Positions 45,245-53,985 of a stretch of 64,000 nt of DNA are shown here, piece by piece (position 1 is the first letter of the stretch; the number at the start of each line of letters is the position of its first letter). The DNA is from Rhodobacterales bacterium. GTDB lineage: Bacteria; Pseudomonadota; Alphaproteobacteria; Rhodobacterales; Rhodobacteraceae. The position numbers and the translations under genes were made by a program. Under the pieces are notes generated by a model. The model made no database searches. It was not told the DNA's origin and saw only the letters and a program-made list of their open reading frames with translations. Location: assembly GCA_002747035.1 (NCBI GenBank), contig PDRZ01000017.1, forward strand, positions 124,001-188,000, written 5' to 3'.

Positions 45245-45799
45245 TCAATATCCGTCGCGAGGGACTGCGATGAGGCCGAGTTTGCGCGCTGTCTGGAGCG
45301 ACAGGATGCTGCTGTTCAATCCATCAGCAGCCTGAAAGCGCCGTAGGGCACGGCGCGTGCGTGGGTCCATTTCGCCCGAGATACTGCCATCATAGGCCCC
45401 GCGCGCTTTCAATGCTCGCTGGACCGAGGCGATGAACTCGGGTGTCAGCACCTCTTTGCAGGGGATTTCAAAGAACAGCTCTTTGCGCTCCCGGACGATG
45501 GCCTGTCGGGTCTGTAGTTTAAAGACTGGCTCGGACACAACAGTTCCGTCCTCGCGTATTTCTGCGGGCTGGACCAGCACTTTTTCTGTGACCGTTTCGA
45601 TGACTGCCGGAGTTACATCCTTTGCCCAGCAGGTGCCGGGGGGCGCATCGTCGGGGGCCTCGGCATAAAGAGTCTGATGTTTGGAGTCCTCACCGCGCGC
45701 GCCACCTGGGCCAGTGTCACAACCTGTCAGCGCAAAACACGAGGCTATTCCAGCAGCCAGAAGGGCGGGCCGGGAACGAACTATCAAAGAGAGTGCCAT
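45245..45799 (-). CDS. Peptidoglycan-binding lipoprotein
   Basis: A 184-aa exported protein. The N-terminus (ALLAAGIASCFALTGCDTG) is a lipoprotein signal with lipobox LTGC. The middle has Cys in PPGTCWAKDVTP and FFEIPCKEVL. The C-terminal 60 residues form a PG_binding_1 domain (FIASVQRALKARGAYDG, RTRRALRRFQAADGL). It probably links outer membrane and cell wall. The start at 45799 is chosen from the signal peptide; the upstream binding site is weak. Confidence 0.8.
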   Translation of the reverse strand: MALSLIVRSRPALLAAGIASCFALTGCDTGPGGARGEDSKHQTLYAEAPDDAPPGTCWAKDVTPAVIETVTEKVLVQPAEIREDGTVVSEPVFKLQTRQAIVRERKELFFEIPCKEVLTPEFIASVQRALKARGAYDGSISGEMDPRTRRALRRFQAADGLNSSILSLQTARKLGLIAVPRDGY

Positions 45800-46002
45800 G
45801 ATCAAGGTTCTATCCGTTTTCCCGCGTCGCAAGTGTTTTCGCCCGACCATAGAGTTACATGCTGCGCCGGGTAAAGCGTTCAGAACCGTGAAGACGGGAA
45901 TTGGTGCAGCCGGGTGACAGAGCATGCCAGCGCCGCTGACGTTGTTCCCGGCAGGCTGTCACGTTGCAATTGGTGCTGGCAGGAGCTTCCGTAGCGGGGT
46001 AG

Positions 46003-46365
<363 letters not shown>

Positions 46366-46528
46366 TAGCTGACTCGTCTGCGCGAAGGCAAACGTCAGAG
46401 ACGGGGGCGCCGCGTCTGGCGTCTCTCATGGCGCGCGGGTCCGTGCGCGGCGTTTTTCTGATGTTTTGCGCGTTGTGGGCCTGGATGGGGAAGGGCGCAT
46501 CGAACTGGCCTGATCGACCGGCCTCACC

Positions 46529-46786
46529 TTGCCAAATGCCCGCGTATCTGGCGGCCAGAAGGGCGGCGTTTTGTCCATATGGCTGATGCGGGCGGGTGGG
46601 GTGACCAACCACCGCATTGGCGAGGATTTCATCACCAGAGGTTTGCGCAACTGCTCTGACGGGCGTGCGTTGATCACGGCGGATGCCAATTGGTGCCATG
46701 TGATCGCGATCCGGCTCAAAGGCAGGATCATGTCATGGCTGCGTGGTCCGGAGGATGTTTTTGCGGCTCTGGAATGTCGAAACTAG
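46529..46786 (+). CDS. Uncharacterised 85-aa reading frame
   Basis: A frame with coding-like codon use (MPNARVSGGQKGGVL, GRALITADANWCHVIAIRLK, SWLRGPEDVFAAL) between ferredoxin and the hydrolase. No binding site precedes the ATG and no family is recognised, so it could be a remnant of a longer gene. The flanking parts of the 504-bp gap (46366-46528 and 46787-46869) hold nothing else clear apart from a weak hairpin at 46397-46426. Confidence 0.3.
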   Translation: MPNARVSGGQKGGVLSIWLMRAGGVTNHRIGEDFITRGLRNCSDGRALITADANWCHVIAIRLKGRIMSWLRGPEDVFAALECRN

Positions 46787-46869
46787 TCACCGGCGGGAGA
46801 GATGCGTTAGGCTGTTGGATGAGAAGCTGTTTGCATTGGCTTGATCAGCGGAAAGGTGAGAGTGCCGGA

Positions 46870-47988
46870 ATGAGTGATAGGGTGACACTGGCGTCTTTCC
46901 CACAAGTCGCCAGATTTCTGTGCATGGCGATGGTTGTCGTACTGGCCGGTTGTGGCCGTCCTGCGCTTTGGTCTTTCGCGGATCCGATCCCGGGGGCGAC
47001 CATCCAGCCGCTCTATGTCGCCACGATGCGGCAACCTGAACAGGGCGGGAAACTGTTCGGGAAAAAACGATCCAATGTCATGCACTATGGCAGGGTGGAT
47101 GTTTCCGTGCCGCCAGTTCACAAACCCGGGCAGTTGGAGCGTGGCCACCGTGTTGCCAATCCGGCCTGGCAGTTTGTTCCTGTGGCCGCCAGAGAATTCC
47201 GCGGCGTGGAGGCATTCCTTTCTGCTGTCGGTCGCGCCCGCCGAAACGCGAAAGAGCCGGTCTTCATATTTGTACACGGGTATAACAACACGCTCGAAGA
47301 TGCTGCGTTGCGGCTTGCCCAAATCCGCCAGGATTTTGAAATCCGCGAACCGACGATTTTGTTCAGCTGGCCTTCGGCGGGGCAGGCCGTGGGGTATATC
47401 TATGATCGCGACAGCGTGTTGTTTGCGCGTGATGATTTCGAAATGCTGTTGAGGGACCTGAGCCAGCGGGGCCATGATGAGATATTTATCATGGCGCATT
47501 CCATGGGGGGCTATCTGACGATGGAGACCTTGCGCCAGCTTGCACTTAAAAGGGAACGCAGCGTTATGAACGCGATTGACGGGGTGGTGTTGATGTCCCC
47601 CGATATTGATCCTGACGTTTTCCGGCGGCAGGCCCAGGATATAGGCCGGCTGCCCGACCCCTTTGTGATCATGACGGCCCGGCAGGATAAGGCGTTGAGC
47701 ATCTCTGGGTTGTTGACGGGGCGCAAGCCGCGTCTTGGCCGGATTTCCAGCGCGAAGGAGGTCGAGGGACTTGGCGTGATGGTTTTGGACTTTACCAGGC
47801 TGGCGGATGGCAAGAACCTGGATCATTTGATCCCCGTGACCTCATCCGCGGCGATCCGGGTGTTAAAGGGGATGCAGGGGACGCTCGAGCAGGGCCGCAA
47901 TGCGCTGGCGAATTACGTGGTTTTGGGGGACGAGATGCTGGGATCGCAGATCGCGGCGAAGGCCGAAGCACAGGGGATGACCCGCTGA
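46870..47988 (+). CDS. Alpha/beta hydrolase lipoprotein (DUF900 type)
   Basis: A 372-aa exported hydrolase. The N-terminus ends in lipobox VLAGC. The fold markers are FIFVHGYNNTLEDAALRLAQ (oxyanion region) and FIMAHSMGGYLTMETL (nucleophile Ser), with a late Asp in VLDFTRLADG and a His in LDHLIPVTSS that could complete the triad. The first half (PLYVATMRQPEQ) is typical of DUF900 proteins. The substrate is unknown. Confidence 0.83.
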   Translation: MSDRVTLASFPQVARFLCMAMVVVLAGCGRPALWSFADPIPGATIQPLYVATMRQPEQGGKLFGKKRSNVMHYGRVDVSVPPVHKPGQLERGHRVANPAWQFVPVAAREFRGVEAFLSAVGRARRNAKEPVFIFVHGYNNTLEDAALRLAQIRQDFEIREPTILFSWPSAGQAVGYIYDRDSVLFARDDFEMLLRDLSQRGHDEIFIMAHSMGGYLTMETLRQLALKRERSVMNAIDGVVLMSPDIDPDVFRRQAQDIGRLPDPFVIMTARQDKALSISGLLTGRKPRLGRISSAKEVEGLGVMVLDFTRLADGKNLDHLIPVTSSAAIRVLKGMQGTLEQGRNALANYVVLGDEMLGSQIAAKAEAQGMTR

Positions 47989-48064
47989 GGTTTTCGCCTG
48001 GCGGTGCCCCGTTGGGCGCGCCGATCATGGGCGAGAGGGCACAGGTAGAAGGAGCAGCAGGACA

Positions 48065-48334
48065 ATGGCAGGCGGCTGGGCGCGCGATGGCGCGGTAAGT
48101 GAACAGATTGAAGCATCGGTTTCGGACGAACTGGCACGCATGCAGGCGCGCAAGGCCCCTGTGGGGGAGAGCCTGAGCCATTGTGCTGAATGTGAAGAGG
48201 AAATCCCCGAGGCACGGCGGAAGGCCCTGCCCGGGGTGAAACTGTGTATCGACTGTATGCAGGAACGAGACAGCGCGGCGCGGGTGCGCGGAGGGATCAA
48301 CCGACGCGGCTCCAAAGACAGCCAGTTGAAGTAA
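48065..48334 (+). CDS. DksA/TraR family C4 zinc-finger protein
   Basis: An 89-aa protein with the zinc finger CAECEEEIPEARRKAL and LCIDCMQERDS (Cys-x2-Cys, 18 residues, Cys-x2-Cys) and a short N-terminal helix, like YbiI/TraR proteins that bind the RNA polymerase secondary channel. It lacks the long coiled coil of full DksA. It lies 76 bp after the DUF900-type gene and is followed by a strong hairpin. Confidence 0.85.
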   Translation: MAGGWARDGAVSEQIEASVSDELARMQARKAPVGESLSHCAECEEEIPEARRKALPGVKLCIDCMQERDSAARVRGGINRRGSKDSQLK

Positions 48335-48337
48335 AAA

Positions 48338-48388
48338 GGATTTTCCAACCGGCGTCCCACCCACCCGCCCCCGCCGGTTGGAAAATCC
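48338..48388. terminator. Strong hairpin with C-rich loop after the DksA-type gene
   Basis: A perfect 17-bp stem (GGATTTTCCAACCGGCG at 48338-48354 and its complement at 48372-48388) encloses a 17-nt loop of C runs nearly identical to the loop of the ispH terminator. The adjacent A-run at 48333-48337 reads as a T-run on the minus strand, so it could terminate leftward transcripts as well as the DksA-type gene. The 48389-48630 gap that follows shows nothing else. Confidence 0.75.
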
Positions 48389-48630
48389 CGGGTCGCCTGT
48401 GAAGGCGCATGTCATGTTCAGGAGCCCGGTGTTTTCATCCGGTATCTTCATCCAGTGTCATCAGAGGTGGATTTTGCCGCACAGGACAGGCAGATCGGGT
48501 TTCTGCGGGTTCCGCATTCCGTGCATTGGTCTTGCCTATGGTTGGATCGGTCCGGCTGTGGCGGCGATTGCCAACGGAAGAGGACCCGCCGCGGTTGATG
48601 ATCGCAGGCGTCCGGTTGTTGGGGCGGTCT

Positions 48631-49494
48631 TCAGGAAATCGGGCCTGAACTGATCACCCGCGCCAGCGGCAGAGATTGCGGGTGGCGCAACAGGGCGTTG
48701 TAAAGCTCGAATGCGCCGGGCCGCAGGTAGGGGGACCAGTGGCATACCCGCCGGTGATGTGGGGCAAGGGGAAAGCCCAGTGCGCTCAAATGCTCCTGAA
48801 CCTCTTTGCTGTCCAGACGCAGGTCCAGACATTTTGGAGAGGTGCCCATCCCCCGGCCCATCGCGCGGTCGCGGGGGGAGGCAGGGGTCAGCAACTGCTC
48901 CATGATGAGGTCAAAAACCGAGTTTTCGCGTCCGGTGACGGCGATCAGGTCCGTTGATGGTCCCGCTCCGTGGTCAAGAGCCTGGTATGCGGTGCCTCGA
49001 AACTCGGCTGCGTTCAGCGTGATCAGACGTCCCATATCGCCGGGATCCAGATGGGGTAACGCCTGCAACAGGACACGTGCTCCAAGAGAATGGCCCAAGC
49101 CATGTATGGGGCGCTGAGGGGCGGCACTGCGCAGCAGGCGCACGACCCGGGCCAATACTGCGCCGGCCCGGGCGGCGTTGTGATAGGCGTCTTTCAGGTT
49201 GCCTCCTGCCTGCCAGCCAAAGCAAATGCCCAGCCCCTCGCACGCCCGTTCCGTGCCAAAGCCAAGCCCGCGTGGCCAGCTGACGGCTTTCCAACAGCGG
49301 ACGGGATCCAGAGACAGGATATGGTCATGGGGGCAGGCTCCCACGATTCCGGGTTGGAATTTGAACCCGTGGACCATGAGAATGATGGGGCCTGTGCCCG
49401 ATTGCGCCTGTTGGCGTAGTGTCACGACCGGATCGGCAGGGCTGGCATGAAGACCCAGGGCGTTTACGGTGCTGTTGATCCGTACCAGTGGCAT
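48631..49494 (-). CDS. Alpha/beta hydrolase
   Basis: A 287-aa protein with ILMVHGFKFQPG (oxyanion region) and the nucleophile elbow GLGHSLGARVLLQAL. CHWSPYLRPGAFELYNALL near the C-terminus offers a His. There is no signal peptide, so it is probably cytoplasmic. Family membership beyond the fold is not clear and the substrate is unknown. It is transcribed toward the hairpin at 48338-48388. Confidence 0.78.
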   Translation of the reverse strand: MPLVRINSTVNALGLHASPADPVVTLRQQAQSGTGPIILMVHGFKFQPGIVGACPHDHILSLDPVRCWKAVSWPRGLGFGTERACEGLGICFGWQAGGNLKDAYHNAARAGAVLARVVRLLRSAAPQRPIHGLGHSLGARVLLQALPHLDPGDMGRLITLNAAEFRGTAYQALDHGAGPSTDLIAVTGRENSVFDLIMEQLLTPASPRDRAMGRGMGTSPKCLDLRLDSKEVQEHLSALGFPLAPHHRRVCHWSPYLRPGAFELYNALLRHPQSLPLARVISSGPIS

Positions 49495-49591
49495 GAAGGC
49501 TCTTGATCCCCGGAAGATTCCGTTATCGATATTTTGTGTGCAGGATGTGGCAAAAGACTATGATAGCGGGATGAAGAGCGGATTACCTGTC

Positions 49592-49621
49592 CGTGCCCGG
49601 ACGTGCCCGGACGTGCCCGGA
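49592..49621. repeat. Three tandem copies of a 10-bp unit
   Basis: The unit CGTGCCCGGA occurs three times without a change, followed by a fourth partial copy starting GGTG. It lies upstream of the riboswitch region with no evident role. Confidence 0.8.
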
Positions 49622-49669
49622 GGTGACGGTGCGCGACTCTTTGATAGAATCAGGCCAGGGCGGGCGACC

Positions 49670-49725
49670 TCCAGAGGCTCCCGCCCACTGTGGTTGCGCT
49701 TGCGCGCCCCCGCTCGCCGCCGCCG
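49670..49725 (-). repeat. Diverged element D copy
   Basis: Read on the minus strand this contains GGGGCGCGCAAGCGCAACC followed by CAGTGGGCGGGAGCC, matching the second hairpin and tail of element D at 10594-10628. The long first stem and the GGGCCCAACC core are not preserved. Confidence 0.45.
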
Positions 49726-49939
49726 CGCGGAATGGTGGGGGACCTGATTGCGCGGTGCCTCGGGTCGCTTTCTCTGTCAATGTGGCCTTGCCGTGATCCT
49801 TTGATGGGATGTTGCGCCCTGTTCTGTCTGGGTGTCCTGCCCGGGTGGTCCACCGCGGCAAAGTGCGTGTCATATTCAGATAGCTGAAAGTCGCGCCCGG
49901 GGAATTGACCCTTTCAGAGACAGTGATTAAACCTCTCCC

Positions 49940-50006
49940 ATCGTGGCGATTTGTTACCGGATTGCGGGCCACGAAAGGTGTCTTTCGTTCCCGGCCAAAG
50001 GGGGCG
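49940..50006 (+). promoter_or_regulatory. SAM-II type riboswitch
   Basis: The order CGTGGC, GATTTGTTACCGGATTGC, GCCACGAAA, then CCGGCCAAAGGGG matches the SAM-II aptamer: P1 is CGTGGC (49942-49947) with GCCACG (49968-49973), and the 3' CCGGCCAAAGGGG (49991-50003) supplies the pseudoknot strand and overlaps the ribosome binding site. SAM-II elements in alphaproteobacteria repress methionine genes when SAM is abundant. Here the first ATG behind it, at 50012, belongs to a 58-codon frame and not to metZ. Confidence 0.85.
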
Positions 50007-50011
50007 AGGAC

Positions 50012-50188
50012 ATGTGCTTCGTTTCAGGCGGGCGCGCGGTTGTTGGTCTGGCGGTGGATGCATGGGCCGGAGCTGTCTTGCTAAACAATGCCGCTAAAGA
50101 GGTCATCGGACGGGTTCTCCCCTTCGCCATGACCGCGATGGGGTTTTTTGCGGGCTGTGCGCCCCGGAGAAAGGACGATGAGATATGA
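50012..50188 (+). CDS. Candidate 58-aa protein between the riboswitch and metZ
   Basis: The frame starts at the ATG next to the riboswitch-controlled binding site (GGGGGCGAGG) and its TGA overlaps the metZ start (ATGA). The product (MCFVSGGRAVVGLAVDAWAG, then a hydrophobic stretch FAMTAMGFFAGCAP and a charged end) has one or two possible membrane segments and no known domain. Position and coupling make translation likely; whether the peptide itself matters is open. Confidence 0.5.
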   Translation: MCFVSGGRAVVGLAVDAWAGAVLLNNAAKEVIGRVLPFAMTAMGFFAGCAPRRKDDEI

Positions 50189-51366
50189 GCAACGACTGGA
50201 ATACCCGCACCACGCTTGTGCATGGCGGTACCCGCCGTTCGCAGTATAACGAGGTGAGCGAGGCGATTTTCCTGACCCAGGGTTTCGTTTACGACACGGC
50301 TGAACAGGCCGAGGCCCGGTTTGTTGAAAGTGGCCCGGACGAATTCATCTATGCCCGCTACGGCAATCCGACCGTGGCGATGTTTGAAGAACGGATCGCG
50401 GCCCTGGAAGGGGCCGAGGACGCCTTTGCCTGTGCCTCGGGCATGGCGGCGGTGAATGCCGCGTTGACGGCGATGCTCAAGGCGGGGGACCATGTGGTTG
50501 CGGCCAAGGCGCTGTTCGGCTCCTGCCTTTATATCCTTGAAGAGATCCTGCCCCGGTTCGGGGTTGAGGTGACGCTTGTGGATGGCACCGACCTCGCCGC
50601 ATGGCAGGCCGCACTGCGTCCCGATACGGCTGCGGTGTTTTTCGAAAGCGTGTCCAACCCGACGCTTGAGGTGATCGACATGGCCGCCGTGGCCGAATTG
50701 GCCCATAGCGTTGGTGCCAGAGTCATCGTGGACAATGTTTTTGCCACGCCTGTGTTTTCCCGCGCGATCGCGCTGGGCGTGGACGTTGTGGTCTATTCCG
50801 CCACCAAACATATCGATGGGCAGGGCCGCGCGCTGGGCGGGGTTGTGCTTGGGACACGCGACTTTATCCGCGGCACTGTGGAACCCTATATGAAACATAC
50901 CGGCGGCTCGATGTCGCCGTTTACAGCCTGGATCATGCTCAAGGGGCTTGAGACCATTGACCTGCGCGTGCGCGCCCAGGCGGCGTCGGCGCTGGCGTTG
51001 GCCGAGGCGTTGCAGGGGCACGAGAAGCTGGAGATGGTGATTTACCCCGGCCATGAAAGCCACGCACAGTTCGATCTGGTTGAACGGCAGACCGGCAAGG
51101 GGGGTACGGTGATGTCTCTGGATATCAAGGGCGGGCAGGCGGCGGCGTTCCGGTTTCTCAATGCGCTGAACATCGCGGTGATATCCAACAACCTCGGAGA
51201 CGCGAAATCCATCGCCACCCATCCGGCCACCACGACCCATCAACGCCTGCCTGATGCGCAGAAGGCTGAGTTGGGGATCACCCCGGGTCTGGTGCGGTTC
51301 TCGGTTGGGATCGAGGATACCGACGACCTTGTCGCGGATGTGCTGCAGGCGTTGGAAAAGGTCTGA
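50185..51366 (+). CDS. metZ: O-succinylhomoserine sulfhydrylase
   Basis: PLP enzyme of 393 aa that makes homocysteine from O-succinylhomoserine and sulfide. YARYGNPTVAMFEERIAALEG and FACASGMAAVNAAL bind the substrate and cofactor, VDNVFATPVFSRA holds the PLP-binding Asp and YSATKHIDGQGRALGG the Schiff-base Lys. GGAGAAAGGA lies before the ATG. It follows a SAM-II riboswitch through a small overlapping frame, so its supply probably falls when SAM is high. ridA is downstream. Confidence 0.94.
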   Translation: MSNDWNTRTTLVHGGTRRSQYNEVSEAIFLTQGFVYDTAEQAEARFVESGPDEFIYARYGNPTVAMFEERIAALEGAEDAFACASGMAAVNAALTAMLKAGDHVVAAKALFGSCLYILEEILPRFGVEVTLVDGTDLAAWQAALRPDTAAVFFESVSNPTLEVIDMAAVAELAHSVGARVIVDNVFATPVFSRAIALGVDVVVYSATKHIDGQGRALGGVVLGTRDFIRGTVEPYMKHTGGSMSPFTAWIMLKGLETIDLRVRAQAASALALAEALQGHEKLEMVIYPGHESHAQFDLVERQTGKGGTVMSLDIKGGQAAAFRFLNALNIAVISNNLGDAKSIATHPATTTHQRLPDAQKAELGITPGLVRFSVGIEDTDDLVADVLQALEKV

Positions 51367-51513
51367 AACCGGCGGGGGAGCGGACCCTTGCTCCCGCCGC
51401 CTGCGGCGGGCAGGGGCGCGCGGCGCGCCCGGTCCGGCCCTGACCGATGCGCCCCCTTGCCAATGCCGGAATTTACACAGATGGTGCAAACAGTTCGATA
51501 GGAGCGAGAACAC

Positions 51514-51864
51514 ATGACCGATATCATCCGACAACAGACCGGCCAGCGCATGAGTCAGATCGTCACCCATGGCGACACCATCTATCTTTGCGGTCAGGTT
51601 GGCACCGCAGGGGCCAGCGTCACCCAGCAGACCCGGGATTGCCTCGACAGGATCGACGCGCTTCTGGCCGAGGCAGGCAGCGACAACACCCGCATCCTGC
51701 AATGTATCATCTGGCTGGCTGACATGGCCGATTTTGAAGAGATGAACGCCGTCTGGGACGCCTGGGTGCCCGAGGGCCACGCCCCCGCCCGCGCCTGTGG
51801 TGAGGCGAGGCTGGCCCACCCCGAATTGAAGGTGGAAATGACCGTCACCGCCGCCAAGGCGTGA
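51514..51864 (+). CDS. ridA: RidA family enamine/imine deaminase
   Basis: A 116-aa protein of the YjgF/YER057c/UK114 family that hydrolyses reactive enamines such as 2-aminoacrylate released by PLP enzymes. [33 protein letters not shown] and [21 protein letters not shown] contain the usual trimer-cleft residues, including the Arg in PARAC. Its position 147 bp behind metZ, a PLP enzyme, fits a protective role. Confidence 0.9.
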   Translation: MTDIIRQQTGQRMSQIVTHGDTIYLCGQVGTAGASVTQQTRDCLDRIDALLAEAGSDNTRILQCIIWLADMADFEEMNAVWDAWVPEGHAPARACGEARLAHPELKVEMTVTAAKA

Positions 51865-52155
51865 GGCCCGGCCCAGGGCGCGGAGATAACCGGCCCGAAA
51901 ACAGGGGCAGGACAGGGGCGTCAGCTGTCGCAAGAGGGGCCGGGGCGGTCACGCCCCATCGCGCGTCACGCATCCCCACGTCATCCGAACCGAAAGCTGG
52001 AAATTCGACCCCATCGCCCCTACATCTCCCCGGGACGGCCCCGAACCAGCCACCCTGATCCCGCGCTCATCCCGCGCCGCCCGTCGAAAATTCATGTTTC
52101 CGGTTTTTGTTCCAACGCTTTAGGCTTCACCCAGTTACACCCGCATCAGGCATCA
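51865..52155. other. Intergenic region before folE2
   Basis: No gene is seen. AACGCTTTAG at 52114-52123 is identical to the termini of elements A and C, but no matching left end or body is nearby, so it may be a solo end. The remaining sequence is G+C-rich without clear hairpins. Confidence 0.5.
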
Positions 52156-52211
52156 CCCCAACAGGTCCGCCCCAACAGGTCCGCCCCAAGAGGTTCGCCC
52201 CAAGAGGTTCG
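52156..52211 (+). repeat. Four 14-bp tandem repeats at the folE2 start
   Basis: Two copies of CCCCAACAGGTCCG are followed by two of CCCCAAGAGGTTCG, the last ending two bases before the folE2 ATG. Each unit contains an AAGAGG or AACAGG that resembles a ribosome binding site, so the repeat could set translation efficiency by copy number. Confidence 0.85.
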
Positions 52212-52213
52212 CG

Positions 52214-53320
52214 ATGAACAAGCAGTCTGCTCCCCCCCGCAACGCCGTTCCCCCCACCCGGGACGAGGCGGTCGCCGCGCTGGACCGTCTGCGCGACTGG
52301 GCCGGACATGTCACGCCCGAAGAGGTGGCCGCGCTTGACCCTGCCATCGCGCGGCTTCTGCCCGGGCAGGAGGTGTCGAACTATCCCGCCCTGGCACGGG
52401 CCTATCCCGAAGAGTTCACGGCAGACGAGGCCTATAAGGACACGCTGCCCGACCTGCAAAACGGCCCCTCCAGCCTGATCAAAGGGGTCCCCCGGGTGAT
52501 CCAGCATGTGGGCATTTCCAACTTTCGCCTGCCGATCAGGTTCCACACCCGTGACGATGCTGATCTGACCCTTGAAACCAGCGTGACCGGCACGGTCAGC
52601 CTTGAGGCCGGCAAAAAAGGGATCAACATGAGCCGCATCATGCGGTCCTTCTATGCCCATGCCAGCAAAACCTTTTCCTTTGAGGTGATCGAGGCCGCGC
52701 TGGACGATTACAAAACCGACCTTGAGAGTTTTGACGCCCGTATCCAGATGCGGGTGTCCTTTCCCATGCTGGTAAATTCCCTGCGGTCGAGGCTTCAGGG
52801 GTTTCAATATTATGACATCGCCCTGGAACTGACCGAACAGAACGGCCAGCGCCGCAAGATCCTGCATCTGGACTATGTCTATTCCTCGACCTGCCCCTGT
52901 TCGCTGGAACTTTCTGAACATGCCCGCCAGACGCGCGGGCAACTGGCCACGCCCCATTCCCAACGCTCGGTTGCCCGTATTTCGGCCGAGGTGCTGAAGG
53001 GGGAAATCCTGTGGTTCGAAGATCTGATTGACATGTGCCGTAGGGCCGTGCCCACCGAAACCCAGGTGATGGTGAAGCGCGAGGATGAACAGGCCTTTGC
53101 CGAACTCAACGCTGCCAACCCGATCTTTGTCGAAGACGCGGCGCGGCTGTTTGCTCAACAGCTTGAAACCGACCCCCGGGTGGGGGATTTCCGCGTGCTG
53201 TCCAGCCATCAGGAAAGCCTGCATTCCCATGACGCGGTTTCGATCCTGACCGAAGGCGACCTGTTTGCCGATGAAAGCGTGGACCCAAAGCTGTTTTCGA
53301 CCCTCTTCCACGTGGGGTGA
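52214..53320 (+). CDS. folE2: GTP cyclohydrolase FolE2 (type IB)
   Basis: Converts GTP to 7,8-dihydroneopterin triphosphate, first step of folate synthesis. The 368-aa protein has ALDRLRDWAGHVTPEE, QHVGISNFRLPI, KGINMSRIMRSFY and the metal-site Cys in YSSTCPCSLELSEHARQ, all typical of FolE2, which can use metals other than zinc. Four tandem repeats precede the ATG and element A follows the stop. folK is 45 kb away in this window. Confidence 0.94.
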   Translation: MNKQSAPPRNAVPPTRDEAVAALDRLRDWAGHVTPEEVAALDPAIARLLPGQEVSNYPALARAYPEEFTADEAYKDTLPDLQNGPSSLIKGVPRVIQHVGISNFRLPIRFHTRDDADLTLETSVTGTVSLEAGKKGINMSRIMRSFYAHASKTFSFEVIEAALDDYKTDLESFDARIQMRVSFPMLVNSLRSRLQGFQYYDIALELTEQNGQRRKILHLDYVYSSTCPCSLELSEHARQTRGQLATPHSQRSVARISAEVLKGEILWFEDLIDMCRRAVPTETQVMVKREDEQAFAELNAANPIFVEDAARLFAQQLETDPRVGDFRVLSSHQESLHSHDAVSILTEGDLFADESVDPKLFSTLFHVG

Positions 53321-53377
53321 ATCCTGCGCCGCAGGATGCGCACAACGCAGCGATGCGGAAATGACAGTGGTGCTGAC

Positions 53378-53494
53378 CTAAAGCGTTCGATCTTTAACCT
53401 GAGACAAGGAAAAGGGCGAATGCAGCGCGACATTTATGTGTTTTGCGCGTCCTGCCAAAAACTCGTGGTTCAGGTTTTTGGCAGGACGCTTTAA
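53378..53494 (+). repeat. Element A, copy 3
   Basis: About 117 bp from CTAAAGCGTTCGATC to GGCAGGACGCTTTAA, matching copies 1 and 2. The hairpin arm GCGTCCTGCCAAAAACTCG pairs with its complement around a loop whose sequence differs from the other copies. It directly abuts the truncated element C copy. Confidence 0.8.
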
Positions 53495-53496
53495 TC

Positions 53497-53578
53497 CGTC
53501 GCACAACATATCAGGCTCTCAGGCGTGTGGGCGTTTTCAGCTCTTGCTGTGATCCAGCAATAACTGGAAACGCTTTAA
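53497..53578 (+). repeat. Element C, copy 2 (left end missing)
   Basis: Matches the right two thirds of element C copy 1: CACAACATATC, then GTGTGGGCGTTT, TTGCTGTGATCCA and the terminal GGAAACGCTTTAA. The first 45 or so bases of copy 1 are absent and element A occupies that position, as if A had inserted into C or recombined with it through the shared AAAGCG end. Confidence 0.7.
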
Positions 53579-53600
53579 TGCCGAGAGGTTTCCAAATGGC

Positions 53601-53712
53601 TGATATAGCCAAACAACACAATTCTGAGTGTGCCTTTTGACTATAAGTCTCTGATTTTACGCTGATGCTTCGTGGGTTTTGGGATTAAAATCCACTCCCG
53701 TCAGCTATATCA
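53601..53712 (+). repeat. Element B, copy 2
   Basis: A 112-bp segment with a perfect 9-bp terminal inverted repeat (TGATATAGC at 53601-53609 and GCTATATCA at 53704-53712). It matches copy 1 at 44809-44920. It ends just before the remnant of a membrane-protein gene. Confidence 0.8.
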
Positions 53713-53730
53713 CTCTTCATATTCCGCTGA

Positions 53731-53862
53731 CCGGACCTGTGCGCCCGCAGCTTGATCGGGATCCTGCTGACGCTGATCACCGGTTGGTTTGCCTTTACGG
53801 CGGGTATTTCGATCCTGACAACGCTCTATGGTGCCGTGGTGGAAAAGCGCGACCTGTCGTGA
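53731..53862 (+). pseudogene. 3' remnant of a membrane-protein gene
   Basis: An open stretch without a start encodes SLIGILLTLITGWFAFTAG followed by ISILTTLYGAVVEKRDLS and a stop. It looks like the last transmembrane helices and basic end of a larger protein. The upstream part is missing and element B copy 2 ends 18 bp before it, so insertion of repeats may have removed the 5' part. The 53863-53985 stretch up to trkH shows nothing further. Confidence 0.5.
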
Positions 53863-53985
53863 GAAGCGCGCGCGCCGCGCCGGGGCGGGGCGGTTGCCTG
53901 CTCTTGTTTTCCCAGCGTTCCCCCAAGGGTCCTGATCCTCATGGCCTCTTGACTTCCCCGCGCCCCACGGCCAACCCTGCGCCCC

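Larger units (their letters stand above)
49495..49939. other. Intergenic region before the metZ riboswitch
   Basis: About 445 bp without a convincing gene. It holds a threefold tandem repeat of CGTGCCCGGA (49592-49621) and a diverged element D copy on the minus strand (49670-49725). The rest must contain the metZ promoter, which I could not place with confidence. Confidence 0.5.

Noticed and set aside
46397-46426. Hairpin AGAGACG/CGTCTCT as terminator of the ferredoxin gene.
   Set aside because: The stem is only 7 bp with a long loop and no T-run follows.
49954-51933. Very long minus-strand frame opposite metZ and ridA.
   Set aside because: The translation has no recognisable domain and mirrors strongly conserved genes on the plus strand; such frames are expected in G+C-rich DNA. 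The same applies to the long frames opposite tctA (30055-31677), glyS (60738-62771) and tctC (the upstream part of 27696-29933).
52156-52211. Possible start of a CRISPR array.
   Set aside because: The units are 14 bp without spacers and there are no cas genes in the window.
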